Of a DNA stretch of 64,000 nt, positions 1 to 7,397 are shown piece by piece. The stretch is from Xylanimonas allomyrinae (GTDB lineage: Bacteria > Actinomycetota > Actinomycetes > Actinomycetales > Cellulomonadaceae). Position 1 is the stretch's first letter, and each line of letters opens with the position of its first letter. The stretch lies in NCBI RefSeq assembly GCF_004135345.1, contig NZ_CP035495.1:496001-560000 (forward strand). Reading direction: 5' to 3'. The translations under genes were made by a program, and so were the position numbers. The notes under the pieces are model-generated. The model had not been told where the DNA came from, did no database searches, and was given only the letters and a program-made list of their open reading frames with translations.

Positions 1-2
1 TC

Positions 3-530
3 GAGCTGCGGTCACGGCCGGTCACGGTCGGCGAGTTCGCCGTCCGTGCGGCCCGGCACGGCGTCGCCTCCGGCGTGCAGACCGGCGGGCAGGGCCCGGG
101 CGACGAGGTGCCCGTGCTCGACCTCGACGTCGCCGTCACCGTCTCCTCGGGGACGTACGTGCGCGCGCTGGCGCGCGACCTCGGCGTCGCGCTCGGCACC
201 GCCGGGCACCTGACGGCGCTGCGGCGCACGCGCGTCGGCGGGCACACGCTCGACCAGGCGCGCACGCTCGACGCCATGGAGGCCCAGGCCGACGCCGACG
301 GCGTGCTCGCCACGATCGCGATGGCGCAGGCCGCGGCCGCCGACCTTCCCGTCCGCGAGGTCACGGCCGACGAGGCGCACGACCTGGGCTTCGGCCGCTG
401 GGTCGCGCCCTCGGGGCGCCCGGGGCCCGTCGCGGCGGTCGGACCCGACGGCGCGCTCGTCGCGCTGCTGGAAGACACGCGGCGGCACGGGACCGACCGG
501 GCCCGGCCGGTGCTGGTGCTGGCGCCCTGA
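3..530 (+). CDS. truB: tRNA pseudouridine(55) synthase TruB, C-terminal part
   Basis: TruB converts U55 of the tRNA T-loop to pseudouridine. The window opens inside the gene. The frame is open from base 3 and shows the late catalytic-domain motif SSGTYVRALARDLG (near residue 58 of the visible part) and the following TAGHLTALRRTRVG segment, both typical of TruB. After it comes a C-terminal PUA-like tail ending VLVLAP. The catalytic Asp and the N-terminal half lie upstream of the window. In actinobacteria truB is normally followed at once by ribF; here about 14 kb of catabolic genes separate them. Confidence 0.93.
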   Translation, partial: ELRSRPVTVGEFAVRAARHGVASGVQTGGQGPGDEVPVLDLDVAVTVSSGTYVRALARDLGVALGTAGHLTALRRTRVGGHTLDQARTLDAMEAQADADGVLATIAMAQAAAADLPVREVTADEAHDLGFGRWVAPSGRPGPVAAVGPDGALVALLEDTRRHGTDRARPVLVLAP

Positions 531-543
531 CGAGCGCACCCCG

Positions 544-561
544 GCCCGCACACGTGCGGGC
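544..561. terminator. hairpin between convergent truB and ferredoxin reductase genes
   Basis: A perfect 8-bp inverted repeat (GCCCGCAC / GTGCGGGC) with a 2-base loop lies in the 58-base gap between two convergent genes. There is no clear T run. It could act as a bidirectional terminator. Confidence 0.5.
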
Positions 562-588
562 AGGATCGCCGCAGGATCGCGACGTGCC

Positions 589-1788
589 TCAGACGGCCTG
601 GACCCGCCGGCGCTCGGCGAGGTCGAGGCCGTCCTGCCAGGATGCGCCCCGGGCGATGAGGGCCCGGTACTTCATGATGTCGGCCCGCCGGTTCAGGGTC
701 AGCGCGCCGACGACGCGCGCGTCCCGGCGGTAGAGGGCGACGAAGCACGGCTCGTCCCAGGCACCGGCGACCAGGGCCGGCTCCCCGTGGGGGACGCCGA
801 CGAACTGGATCCGGTCGCCGTACCAGTCCGACCAGAAGTACGGCACGTGCCGGTAGGGCTGCGCGGCACCCGGGTCGAGCGCGTTGCGCATCGCGTGGCC
901 CGCCTGCTCGGACGCGTTCGTCCAGTGCTCCAGCCGCATCGAGACGCCGAGATCCGGGTGGGGCCAGCGCGCGACGTCGCCCGCAGCCCACACGCCCGGG
1001 GCGCCGGCGAGCGTCGCGTCGCACACGACGCCGTCGTCGACCCGCAGCCCGGACCCGGCGAGCCAGCCGGTGGCCGGCGTTGCACCGATGCCGACGACGA
1101 CGAGGTCGGCGGCGACGACCGACCCGTCGGAGAGCCGCACACCCGTCACGTCCGTCTCGCCTTCGAGACCGGTCACGGTGACGGCGCAGCACAGATCGGT
1201 GCCGTGGCGGGCGTGCAGCGCGCCCAGCGCGGCCCCCGCGGTGGCGCCGACCGCTCGCGTCAGCGGCGTCGGCAGCGACTCCAGCACGGTGGCGTCCAGC
1301 CCGCGGGCGCGCGCGGCCGAGGCGAGCTCCGACCCGATGAACCCTGCGCCGACGACCACGGTGCGTGCGCCCGCGTCGAGCCGCGCGCGGACGGCGCGCG
1401 CGTCGTCGAGCGTGCGCAGCGTGTGGACGCCGCGCAGGTGCGCGGCCCCCGGCAGCGTCCGGGCGAGAGCGCCCGTGGCGATCACGAGAGCGTCGTAGGG
1501 CACCTCGCGGCCCTCGGCCGACAGCACGCGCGCCTCGGTGTCCAGCGCGCTCGCCGGGGTGCCGAGCAGGACCTCGACGCCGAGGTCTTCGGCGAGGCCC
1601 TGGGCGCCGCCGAGCGTGGGCGTGAGCGGCGGGCCGGTGAGGAACTCCTTCGACAGCGGCGGCCGGTCGTAGGGGAGGTGCGGCTCCGCTCCCACGAGCG
1701 TGAGCCTCCCGGCGAACCCCGCCTTGCGCGCGGCCTGGACGGCCCGCAGCCCGGCGAGTCCCGCACCGGCGACGACGACGCGTTCCAT
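589..1788 (-). CDS. NAD(P)H:ferredoxin reductase, FAD-dependent (P450 redox partner)
   Basis: A 399-residue flavoprotein of the putidaredoxin/rhodocoxin reductase family. It should pass electrons from NAD(P)H to the ferredoxin encoded next to it, and so to the P450 across the divergent promoter. The N-terminal FAD-binding GAGLAG motif is at residues 8-13, followed by the family signature PYDRPPLSKEFL. The central NAD(P)H-binding GAGFIGSE lies near residue 147, and a second FAD contact (ATPATGWL to AAGDVA) comes later. It is the last gene of the leftward operon, 6 bases after the ferredoxin stop. It corresponds in role to CreE of the C. glutamicum cre cluster (functional analogy, inferred). 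Confidence 0.92.
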   Translation of the reverse strand: MERVVVAGAGLAGLRAVQAARKAGFAGRLTLVGAEPHLPYDRPPLSKEFLTGPPLTPTLGGAQGLAEDLGVEVLLGTPASALDTEARVLSAEGREVPYDALVIATGALARTLPGAAHLRGVHTLRTLDDARAVRARLDAGARTVVVGAGFIGSELASAARARGLDATVLESLPTPLTRAVGATAGAALGALHARHGTDLCCAVTVTGLEGETDVTGVRLSDGSVVAADLVVVGIGATPATGWLAGSGLRVDDGVVCDATLAGAPGVWAAGDVARWPHPDLGVSMRLEHWTNASEQAGHAMRNALDPGAAQPYRHVPYFWSDWYGDRIQFVGVPHGEPALVAGAWDEPCFVALYRRDARVVGALTLNRRADIMKYRALIARGASWQDGLDLAERRRVQAV

Positions 1789-1794
1789 CGGTGC

Positions 1795-1989
1795 TCAGCC
1801 TTCCCCGATGCGCAGCGCCTCGGTCGGGCACGCCGTCACGGCCGCCTCGACGGCGTCGCGGTTGCCCGCATCGACGAGGGTGGTCTTGACCACCAGCGTG
1901 CCGTCGTCGTCGATCTCGAACACGTCCGGGGCCGTCGCCTCGCAGACGCCGAGCACGGTGCACTTGTCGCGGTCCACGCAGATCTTCAT
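1795..1989 (-). CDS. 3Fe-4S type ferredoxin (P450 electron carrier)
   Basis: A 64-residue ferredoxin with the spacing of actinobacterial P450-partner ferredoxins: Cys at position 10 (DKCTVLG), Cys16 (GVCEA) and Cys54 (TACPTEA). Only three of the usual four ligands of this half are present (the residue after TVLG is Val-Cys), which predicts a 3Fe-4S cluster. Its ATG overlaps the stop of the upstream PPDK-like gene as ATGA, so translation is probably coupled. It lies directly before its reductase. It is likely to feed the P450 at 9157-10362, as CreF does for CreJ (inference by analogy). Confidence 0.92.
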   Translation of the reverse strand: MKICVDRDKCTVLGVCEATAPDVFEIDDDGTLVVKTTLVDAGNRDAVEAAVTACPTEALRIGEG

Positions 1990-3647
1990 CGCGTGCCCTC
2001 CTTGCCTGGGTGGGATGCCGCCCAGCGCTCGAGAATCCCGAGCTCGGGCAGATGGGTGGCCAGGATGCGGTCGGGATCGACCGACCCGGCGTGGTCGGCG
2101 GCGCCGAGCCAGATCTCGCCCGTGGTGCCGTCGATCGTGATGACGTCCCCCGCGCGGGCCACGACCCGGCGGTCGGCGTCGTGGATACCGTCGGCGCCGA
2201 CGGTCAGGTGCCCGGCGCCGACCACGGTGGGGATGCCCCAGCCTCGGGCGACGACCGCCGCGTGGCTGACCAGCCCTCCGGTCGTCGTGAGGATGCCGGT
2301 CGCGGCCGCCATCCCGGCGACATCCTCGGGGCTGGTCTGCGACCGCACGAGGACGACGTCGTCGCGGGCGTCGACGGCGTCCTCGCTGGTGAGCACGACC
2401 CGGCCGCACGCGCGGCCGGGGGAGACGCCGAGCCCGGTGCCGAGCGACGGCATCGTCGCGTCGACGGTGGACCCGGCCTGGTCGAGCACCTCGTGCCGGG
2501 CGCGGTCGCGGGTCGCGGCGGGGACGCGGTCGAGCGCCTCCGCCGGCGTGAGCGCGATCTCGGGGTCGCGCGTCATCTGCACGGCAGCGCGCACCGCGGC
2601 GACCGCGCCGCGTCGGGCGACGCGTGTCTGCAACAGCCAGAGCCTGCCCTGCTCCACGGTGAACTCGACGTCGCAGATGTCGCGGTAGTGCGTCTCCAGC
2701 CGCCGCAGCGCGCTGCGCAGCGCGTGGTGGGCGTCGGGAAGGTGCTCGGCCATGCGGGCGATCGGCCACGTCCTGGCCGTGCCCCCGACGACGTCCTCGC
2801 CCTGGGCGCGCGGCAGGTAGTCGCCGTACAGCGTGTCACGGCCCGTCGCGGGGTCGCGGGTGAACACGACGCCGGTGCCGGAGTCGGGTCCCCGGTTGCC
2901 GAACACCATGGCCTGGACGTTGACCGCGGTCCCCAGCCCGTCGTCGATGCCCTCGGTCGCCCGGTACGCCCGGGCGCGCGGCGAGTCCCAGGACCGGAAG
3001 ACCGCCTCGACGGCCTGCCGGAGCTGCACGTGCGGGTCGGCGGGCACCGGTCGCCCGGCCGCGGCCTCGACGGCCGCCCGAAGCCGGCTCACGTGGGACT
3101 GCACCGCGGCGAGCGACGGCGGTGCCTCGTCGGGGAGCCGGTCGGCGGGCACCCCCATGACCGTGGTGGCGAACATGTGCAGGAACCGCCGGTAGCTGTC
3201 CCAGGCGAACACGGCGTCGCCGGACTGCTCGGCGAGGGCCGCGACGGCGTCGTCGTTCAGGCCGAGGTTGAGCACCGTGTCGAGCATCCCCGGCATGGAC
3301 CGGGGAGCGCCGCTGCGCACGGCCAGGAGCAGCGGGTCGGCCGCGTCGCCGAAGGAGCGGCCCATGGTCGCGCCGAGCCTGGCGACGGCCTCGCGCAGGG
3401 CGTCGTCGAGGGACCCCGGCCAGCCCGCGGCCCGGAAGCGGCGGCTGACGGGGACGGTGATCGTGAAGCCGGGGGGCACGGGCAGGCCGAGCGTCGCGGT
3501 CATCTCCGCCAGGCCGGCGCCCTTGCCGCCCAGCAGGTCGGTCAGGTCCCGTGGCGGGACCGGGTGCGCGTGGTCGAACGGGTAGATCGGCTGCTCGGAC
3601 GTCGCGCCGCCGGGCGTTCCGTCGTGGGAGAGTCGCGCGCGGAGCAT
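1986..3647 (-). CDS. PPDK-like ATP-grasp + phosphohistidine protein lacking the PEP barrel (CreH/CreI-type phosphotransferase subunit)
   Basis: 553 residues, against about 875 for pyruvate phosphate dikinase (PPDK). Residues ~1-400 are the PPDK-type ATP-grasp domain (GGKGAGLAEM near 30, VRSGAPRSMPGMLDTVLNLG, FGNRGPDSGTGVVFTRDP). Residues ~420-520 are the swivelling phosphohistidine domain with TTGGLVSHAAVVARGWG; the catalytic His is His462. The C-terminal PEP/pyruvate TIM barrel is absent, so the protein cannot be a complete PPDK. In rifampin phosphotransferase, phenylphosphate synthase and the CreHI 4-cresol kinase, a similar ATP-grasp plus His-domain machine phosphorylates an alcohol or phenol while ATP goes to AMP and Pi. 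The second gene, 7398-9131, probably supplies the acceptor-binding part. Two bases separate it from the upstream gene's stop. Confidence 0.85.
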   Translation of the reverse strand: MLRARLSHDGTPGGATSEQPIYPFDHAHPVPPRDLTDLLGGKGAGLAEMTATLGLPVPPGFTITVPVSRRFRAAGWPGSLDDALREAVARLGATMGRSFGDAADPLLLAVRSGAPRSMPGMLDTVLNLGLNDDAVAALAEQSGDAVFAWDSYRRFLHMFATTVMGVPADRLPDEAPPSLAAVQSHVSRLRAAVEAAAGRPVPADPHVQLRQAVEAVFRSWDSPRARAYRATEGIDDGLGTAVNVQAMVFGNRGPDSGTGVVFTRDPATGRDTLYGDYLPRAQGEDVVGGTARTWPIARMAEHLPDAHHALRSALRRLETHYRDICDVEFTVEQGRLWLLQTRVARRGAVAAVRAAVQMTRDPEIALTPAEALDRVPAATRDRARHEVLDQAGSTVDATMPSLGTGLGVSPGRACGRVVLTSEDAVDARDDVVLVRSQTSPEDVAGMAAATGILTTTGGLVSHAAVVARGWGIPTVVGAGHLTVGADGIHDADRRVVARAGDVITIDGTTGEIWLGAADHAGSVDPDRILATHLPELGILERWAASHPGKEGTR

Positions 3648-3649
3648 GG

Positions 3650-4918
3650 TCAGTGTCCGTCCTTCGCCGAGCGTTCCCGGCCGAGCGTGGACAGCAGGTC
3701 CTGATGCAGCGCCATCCACAGGTCGTGGTAGCTCTCGGACAGCGGCGCCGACAGCGCCCGCCGGTCGCCGCCGCGCAGCCGGTCGCGGGCATCCGAGAAC
3801 GCGCTCGGGTACCAGCCGAACCGTGGCAGCGCGTCGGCGAGCCGCCGCGTCAGCTCGAGCGCCGCACGGTGGACCGGCTCGAGCCGGTCGAGCACGGACT
3901 GGTCGTACGCGGCGTCGCTGTGGTCGTTGGGCTCGGCGGCGCCGTCCTTGAGCTGCCAGCTCGTGCAGATCTGCTTGAAGGGCTGGTTGAGCGCGACGAA
4001 CGCCTCGTACGCGTGCTCCACCTCGGCGCGGCGCCCGCTGCGCTCCAGCTCCTCTGCGAGGGCTCGGGCGTGCCAGCGGCGTCCCTCGGGGGTGAGCGCC
4101 CACCCGGTGAGGCGGCCCGTGCGGGCCTGCACCAGGGTGTCGCGCTCGGCCGCGGTGAGGGCGTCGGCGACGTCCTCGACCGGCAGCCCGGTGAGGCGGG
4201 AGACGGACTGGGGCGTCGCCAGGCCGAGCACCCTGAGGGCGTGCGTGACGTGAAGACGCGTGGACGGGGCGGGCGGTGCCGCCGTAGGCGTGGTGGTCAT
4301 GGTCTCCTCCTGTGGGCGAGGCCAGGTGCTCAGCAGATGGGCGGTCTCGTTGGCGCTGCGCAGCGTCCGGCGGCCGGAGCGGTCCGCCATCACCCGGGTG
4401 ACCGACGTGTAGTGCGGCTCGAAGAAGAACGGAGAGGGCAGGCCGAGCACGTCGGCGACGTAGGCGTTGATCACCCCGAAGTGGCAGACGACGCCGACGA
4501 CTTCTGAGGCGTGACGGTCGACGACCTGCTCGAGGCAGGTGACCACGCGGCGACGGAAGGCATCCAGGTCGATCTCCTCGCCGTCCCAGCGGCCCGCCCG
4601 GAGCTCGTCCCAGCGTGTGCGGGGGTCGTCGGTGCGTTCCTCGCTGGGCACGTAGTGCGACGCCCCGGTGTCGAACTCGGCGAGGTCGTCGTCGACGTGC
4701 AGGGGCAGCCCGGTCGCCGCGGCCAGCGCCGCGGCGGTCTCCCCGGCCCTGCGCATCGGGCTGGAGTAGAGGGCGTCGACGCGCGGGGTGCCCGGCGCGG
4801 CGAGGAACTCCGCCAGTCGGCCCGCCTGCCGCCGCCCCTCGTCGGTCAGGCCCGGGTCGCCGAGCTCGTGGCGTGTGGCCCGGGCCGGACGGGCATGCCG
4901 GATCAGGAGCAGTTCCAT
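3650..4918 (-). CDS. histidine phosphatase fused in frame to a winged-helix/helical domain (CreD-type phosphohydrolase)
   Basis: One uninterrupted 422-codon frame. Residues 1-~205 are a histidine phosphatase (phosphoglycerate mutase superfamily): the catalytic LIRHARP motif has the phospho-accepting His at residue 8, then LYSSPMRRAGETA and a late HFGVINAY region. Residues ~207-422 begin MTTTPTAAPP and read as a winged-helix-like domain followed by an all-helical domain of unknown function. The junction codes PRPQEET-MTTT. An AGGAGG Shine-Dalgarno sequence sits 5 bases before this internal ATG (4300), so the second half may also be made alone (216 residues, 3650-4300). No stop separates the halves. 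The expected role is hydrolysis of the phosphate ester after alkyl oxidation, as for CreD. Its ATG overlaps the ligase stop by 16 bases. Confidence 0.85.
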   Translation of the reverse strand: MELLLIRHARPARATRHELGDPGLTDEGRRQAGRLAEFLAAPGTPRVDALYSSPMRRAGETAAALAAATGLPLHVDDDLAEFDTGASHYVPSEERTDDPRTRWDELRAGRWDGEEIDLDAFRRRVVTCLEQVVDRHASEVVGVVCHFGVINAYVADVLGLPSPFFFEPHYTSVTRVMADRSGRRTLRSANETAHLLSTWPRPQEETMTTTPTAAPPAPSTRLHVTHALRVLGLATPQSVSRLTGLPVEDVADALTAAERDTLVQARTGRLTGWALTPEGRRWHARALAEELERSGRRAEVEHAYEAFVALNQPFKQICTSWQLKDGAAEPNDHSDAAYDQSVLDRLEPVHRAALELTRRLADALPRFGWYPSAFSDARDRLRGGDRRALSAPLSESYHDLWMALHQDLLSTLGRERSAKDGH

Positions 4919-6444
4919 GCGGGCCTCCGGTCTTCGTGGGCGGACCGGTAGGCGGCCCGGAGCGGTTCGAGCAGCAGCTTCCCGGTCGGCGTGCGCGGGA
5001 GCCGGTCGACGAAGTCGACCGCGCGCGGGCACTTGAAGTGCGCCAGCCTGGCGCGGGCCAGGTCGATGAGGTCGCGCGCGAGCGCGTCGTCGGCCGTGCG
5101 GTCTGCGGCGAGCTGGACGACGGCGCGCACGCTCTCGCCGAACTCCTCGTCCGGGACGCCGATCACGGCGACGTCGGCGACGGCCGGGTGCGTGATCAGG
5201 ACGTCCTCGACCTCGCGCGGGTAGACGTTGACGCCGCCCGAGACGATGGTCTGGCCGGCACGTCCCGTCAGGTACAGGTACCCGTCCTCGTCGAGGCGGC
5301 CGAGGTCGCCCGCGCTGCCCCATGAGGCGCGGGGCGCGGGGCCCTCGGGTGCGGGAGGTGGCTCGAACCAGACGCCGCCGACGGACCCCGCCGGGAGCTC
5401 GGCGCCGTCGTCGTCCAGGATGTGCAGCCGCCCGGTGACGGCCGTGCCCACCGAGCCACGGTGCTCACGCCACTCGTGCGGGCCGATCGCGGTGTGGCCG
5501 TATCCCTCGGACGCGCCGTAGTACTCGTAGACGATGGGTCCCCACCAGTCGAGCATGGCCTCCTTGACGTCGGGGGAGCAGGGAGCACCCGCGTGGACCG
5601 CCGCGCGGTGCGAGCTCAGGTCGTACCGAGCGCGCTCGGACGGCGGCAGCCGCAGCAGGCGGACGAACATGGTGGGCACCCATTGGCTGTGGGTCACGCG
5701 GTAGCGCTCGATGGCCGAGAGCGCGGCCGCCGCATCGAACCGCTCCATGACGACGACGGTGCCGCCGAGCTGGTGCACGGTCTGCAGGAACGCGAAGGGT
5801 GCCGCGTGGTACACGGGTCCCGTCGACAGGTAGACGGGATCAGGTGCGTCGAAGCCCAGCCGGGACAGCAGCGGCCCGAGCCGGGGCGGAAGCCGGCGCG
5901 GGTGCACGCCGGGCAGCGGCTGGCGGAACGCCTTGGGCCGCCCTGTCGTCCCGGAGCTGAACAGCAGGCGTGCCCCGGCGACCTCGTGCGCCGCGGGGAT
6001 GGGCGTGGCGTCCGTGACGGCCTGCTCGTAGTCGGTCGCCCCAGGGAGGGGGTGCGGGCCGGCGTCGGTGACGAGGCAGGGCGCGCGGTGATCGGCGCGC
6101 GCGAGCGCGGCGGCGACGCCGGCGGCGAGCGCGGACGACGTCACCACGACTGCGGGGGACGCGTCGGCGATCAGGGGTTCGAGCTCAGCGGGTCCGAGGT
6201 GGCGGTTGACGGGGGCGATGACGAGACCGCTGCGCAGGCACGCCCAGAGGATCTCGCCCCAGCGGGCGTCGTTCTCGAGCGCCACCAGCACGGTGCTGCC
6301 CGGGGCCGCCCCCTGGTCGGCGAGCGCTCCCGCCAGGAGGCGGCTGCGCCGGTCGAGCTCGCGGTAGGTCACGGTGCGCCCGCTGCCGGCCATGATCAGG
6401 GCCGCACGATCCGGTGCGCTCCGCGCGTGGTCACCGGGGTACAT
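4903..6444 (-). CDS. class I adenylate-forming acyl-CoA ligase
   Basis: 513 residues of the AMP-binding (ANL) superfamily, which activates a carboxylic acid as acyl-AMP and then usually as the CoA thioester. Visible motifs are the P-loop LLFSSGTTGRPKA (~res 172), YEYYGASEGYGH (~310), GDLGRLDEDGYLYLTGR (~395) and the C-terminal catalytic lysine in PRTPTGKLLLEPL. The ATG at 6444 is chosen because AGGAG precedes it by 8 bases; the frame stays open upstream. It is the first gene of the leftward operon, just behind the candidate TetR operator. It is not part of the cre set as I know it, so the acid product of this pathway is probably converted to a CoA ester here. Confidence 0.88.
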   Translation of the reverse strand: MYPGDHARSAPDRAALIMAGSGRTVTYRELDRRSRLLAGALADQGAAPGSTVLVALENDARWGEILWACLRSGLVIAPVNRHLGPAELEPLIADASPAVVVTSSALAAGVAAALARADHRAPCLVTDAGPHPLPGATDYEQAVTDATPIPAAHEVAGARLLFSSGTTGRPKAFRQPLPGVHPRRLPPRLGPLLSRLGFDAPDPVYLSTGPVYHAAPFAFLQTVHQLGGTVVVMERFDAAAALSAIERYRVTHSQWVPTMFVRLLRLPPSERARYDLSSHRAAVHAGAPCSPDVKEAMLDWWGPIVYEYYGASEGYGHTAIGPHEWREHRGSVGTAVTGRLHILDDDGAELPAGSVGGVWFEPPPAPEGPAPRASWGSAGDLGRLDEDGYLYLTGRAGQTIVSGGVNVYPREVEDVLITHPAVADVAVIGVPDEEFGESVRAVVQLAADRTADDALARDLIDLARARLAHFKCPRAVDFVDRLPRTPTGKLLLEPLRAAYRSAHEDRRPAWNCS

Positions 6445-6466
6445 GGGTCGACTCCTGTCCTTCCAA

Positions 6467-6485
6467 ATGTGACTGACGTTCACAT
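6467..6485. promoter_or_regulatory. candidate TetR operator palindrome
   Basis: Inverted repeat ATGTGA-N7-TCACAT, 23-41 bases upstream of the ligase ATG and just downstream of the predicted leftward -10 box. Position and symmetry suit a repressor site for the divergently encoded TetR protein. Confidence 0.5.
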
Positions 6486-6499
6486 CGGGTGGGTTCCGG

Positions 6500-6529
6500 A
6501 CTATACGGTCGCCCGCTCGTGCTGCGCAA
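6500..6529 (-). promoter_or_regulatory. candidate promoter of the leftward catabolic operon
   Basis: Read on the minus strand: TTGCGC (6529-6524), an 18-base spacer, then TATAGT (6505-6500). The start point would fall near 6493, so the palindrome at 6467-6485 would lie in the initially transcribed region, a classic repression geometry. Confidence 0.45.
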
Positions 6530-6562
6530 GGGTTGAGGTTTGGCCCGCCATTGTGCAAGCCA

Positions 6563-6592
6563 TTGACAGGGATTGTGGCGTGTGGCTAACTC
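6563..6592 (+). promoter_or_regulatory. candidate leaderless promoter of the TetR gene
   Basis: Perfect TTGACA at 6563-6568. About 18 bases later comes TAACTC (6587-6592), which would start transcription at or within a base or two of the ATG at 6598. No Shine-Dalgarno sequence precedes that ATG, in agreement with a leaderless transcript. Confidence 0.45.
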
Positions 6593-6597
6593 CCTCC

Positions 6598-7335
6598 ATG
6601 GGAGCGACCGCAGCGAGCACTCGCCTACACGTCACGACAGACGCGACTGACAGTCGCATCTTGGCGGAGACGAGCACAGACGACGCGCCTGCCTACGACG
6701 CGAGCCTGTTCGGCAGCGGAGCGAGCACCGTCCGCGGCGCCCGCACCCGCGAGAAGCTGGTCGCGGCCGCTGCCACCTGCTTCTCCGAGTACGGCTACAC
6801 GCGCACGCGCATCTGCGACATCGTCGGCAACGCCGGGGTGTCGCAGGGCAGCTTCTACCGGCACTTCGCCAACAAGGGCGAGGTGCTGCTCGCCGTGATC
6901 GAGCCGTGCGTGCGCGACCTGCTGAGCTCGACCCGCCGCCTGAACGCCACGGGGATGGACGACCGCGAGGCGCTGGTGCAGACCACGACCGCGTACTTCA
7001 CCACCTACGCTCAGCACCGCCACCTCATGCGGGTGACACGCGAGGCGTCCTCGGCCCAGGACGGCAGCGGGTTCGCCGAGCGGTGGCTGCGCATCCGCGC
7101 CGAGTTCACCGCCCGCACGACGCGCTGGCTGACCCGGCTGCGCGACGAGGGCCGGATCGACGCCAGCCGATCCGGCGACCTGGTCGCGGACGCCCTGGGC
7201 GCGATGACCGACCAGGTCGCCTACACGCACATCGGGCTCCCCGCGTCCGCCCCCCGCGTCGAGGAGCTGCACCAGCTCGGCCGCGTCGTCGGCGAGCTGT
7301 GGTTCCAGTCGGTCTACGGCACGCGAACCCCCTAG
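6598..7335 (+). CDS. TetR-family transcriptional regulator of the catabolic island
   Basis: 245 residues. An N-terminal arm of about 45 residues is followed by a TetR helix-turn-helix (TRTRICDIVGNAGVSQGSFY, residues ~75-94, then RHFANKGEV) and a ligand-binding helical domain rich in Arg and Ala. It is encoded divergently from the ligase operon and just ahead of the PEP-utilising gene, so it most likely senses the substrate or an intermediate and controls both operons. The start is chosen where the predicted start point meets an ATG. Confidence 0.85.
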   Translation: MGATAASTRLHVTTDATDSRILAETSTDDAPAYDASLFGSGASTVRGARTREKLVAAAATCFSEYGYTRTRICDIVGNAGVSQGSFYRHFANKGEVLLAVIEPCVRDLLSSTRRLNATGMDDREALVQTTTAYFTTYAQHRHLMRVTREASSAQDGSGFAERWLRIRAEFTARTTRWLTRLRDEGRIDASRSGDLVADALGAMTDQVAYTHIGLPASAPRVEELHQLGRVVGELWFQSVYGTRTP

Positions 7336-7397
7336 CCGCGCCCGGCAGACGGGCGCCCAGCCTCATCCCGGTAACCGATCACAAAGGAGTGAGCACC

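Noticed and set aside
12-551. Long open frame opposite truB
   Set aside because: Arg/Gly-rich antisense shadow typical of 74% GC DNA; truB itself has clear family motifs.
787-2688. 633-codon plus-strand frame over the ferredoxin reductase and ferredoxin
   Set aside because: No family motifs, low-complexity Arg/Ala/Ser composition; the minus-strand genes are unmistakable.
1986-3647. Complete pyruvate phosphate dikinase
   Set aside because: The C-terminal PEP/pyruvate barrel of about 340 residues is missing, and a ferredoxin gene begins in the overlapping ATGA.
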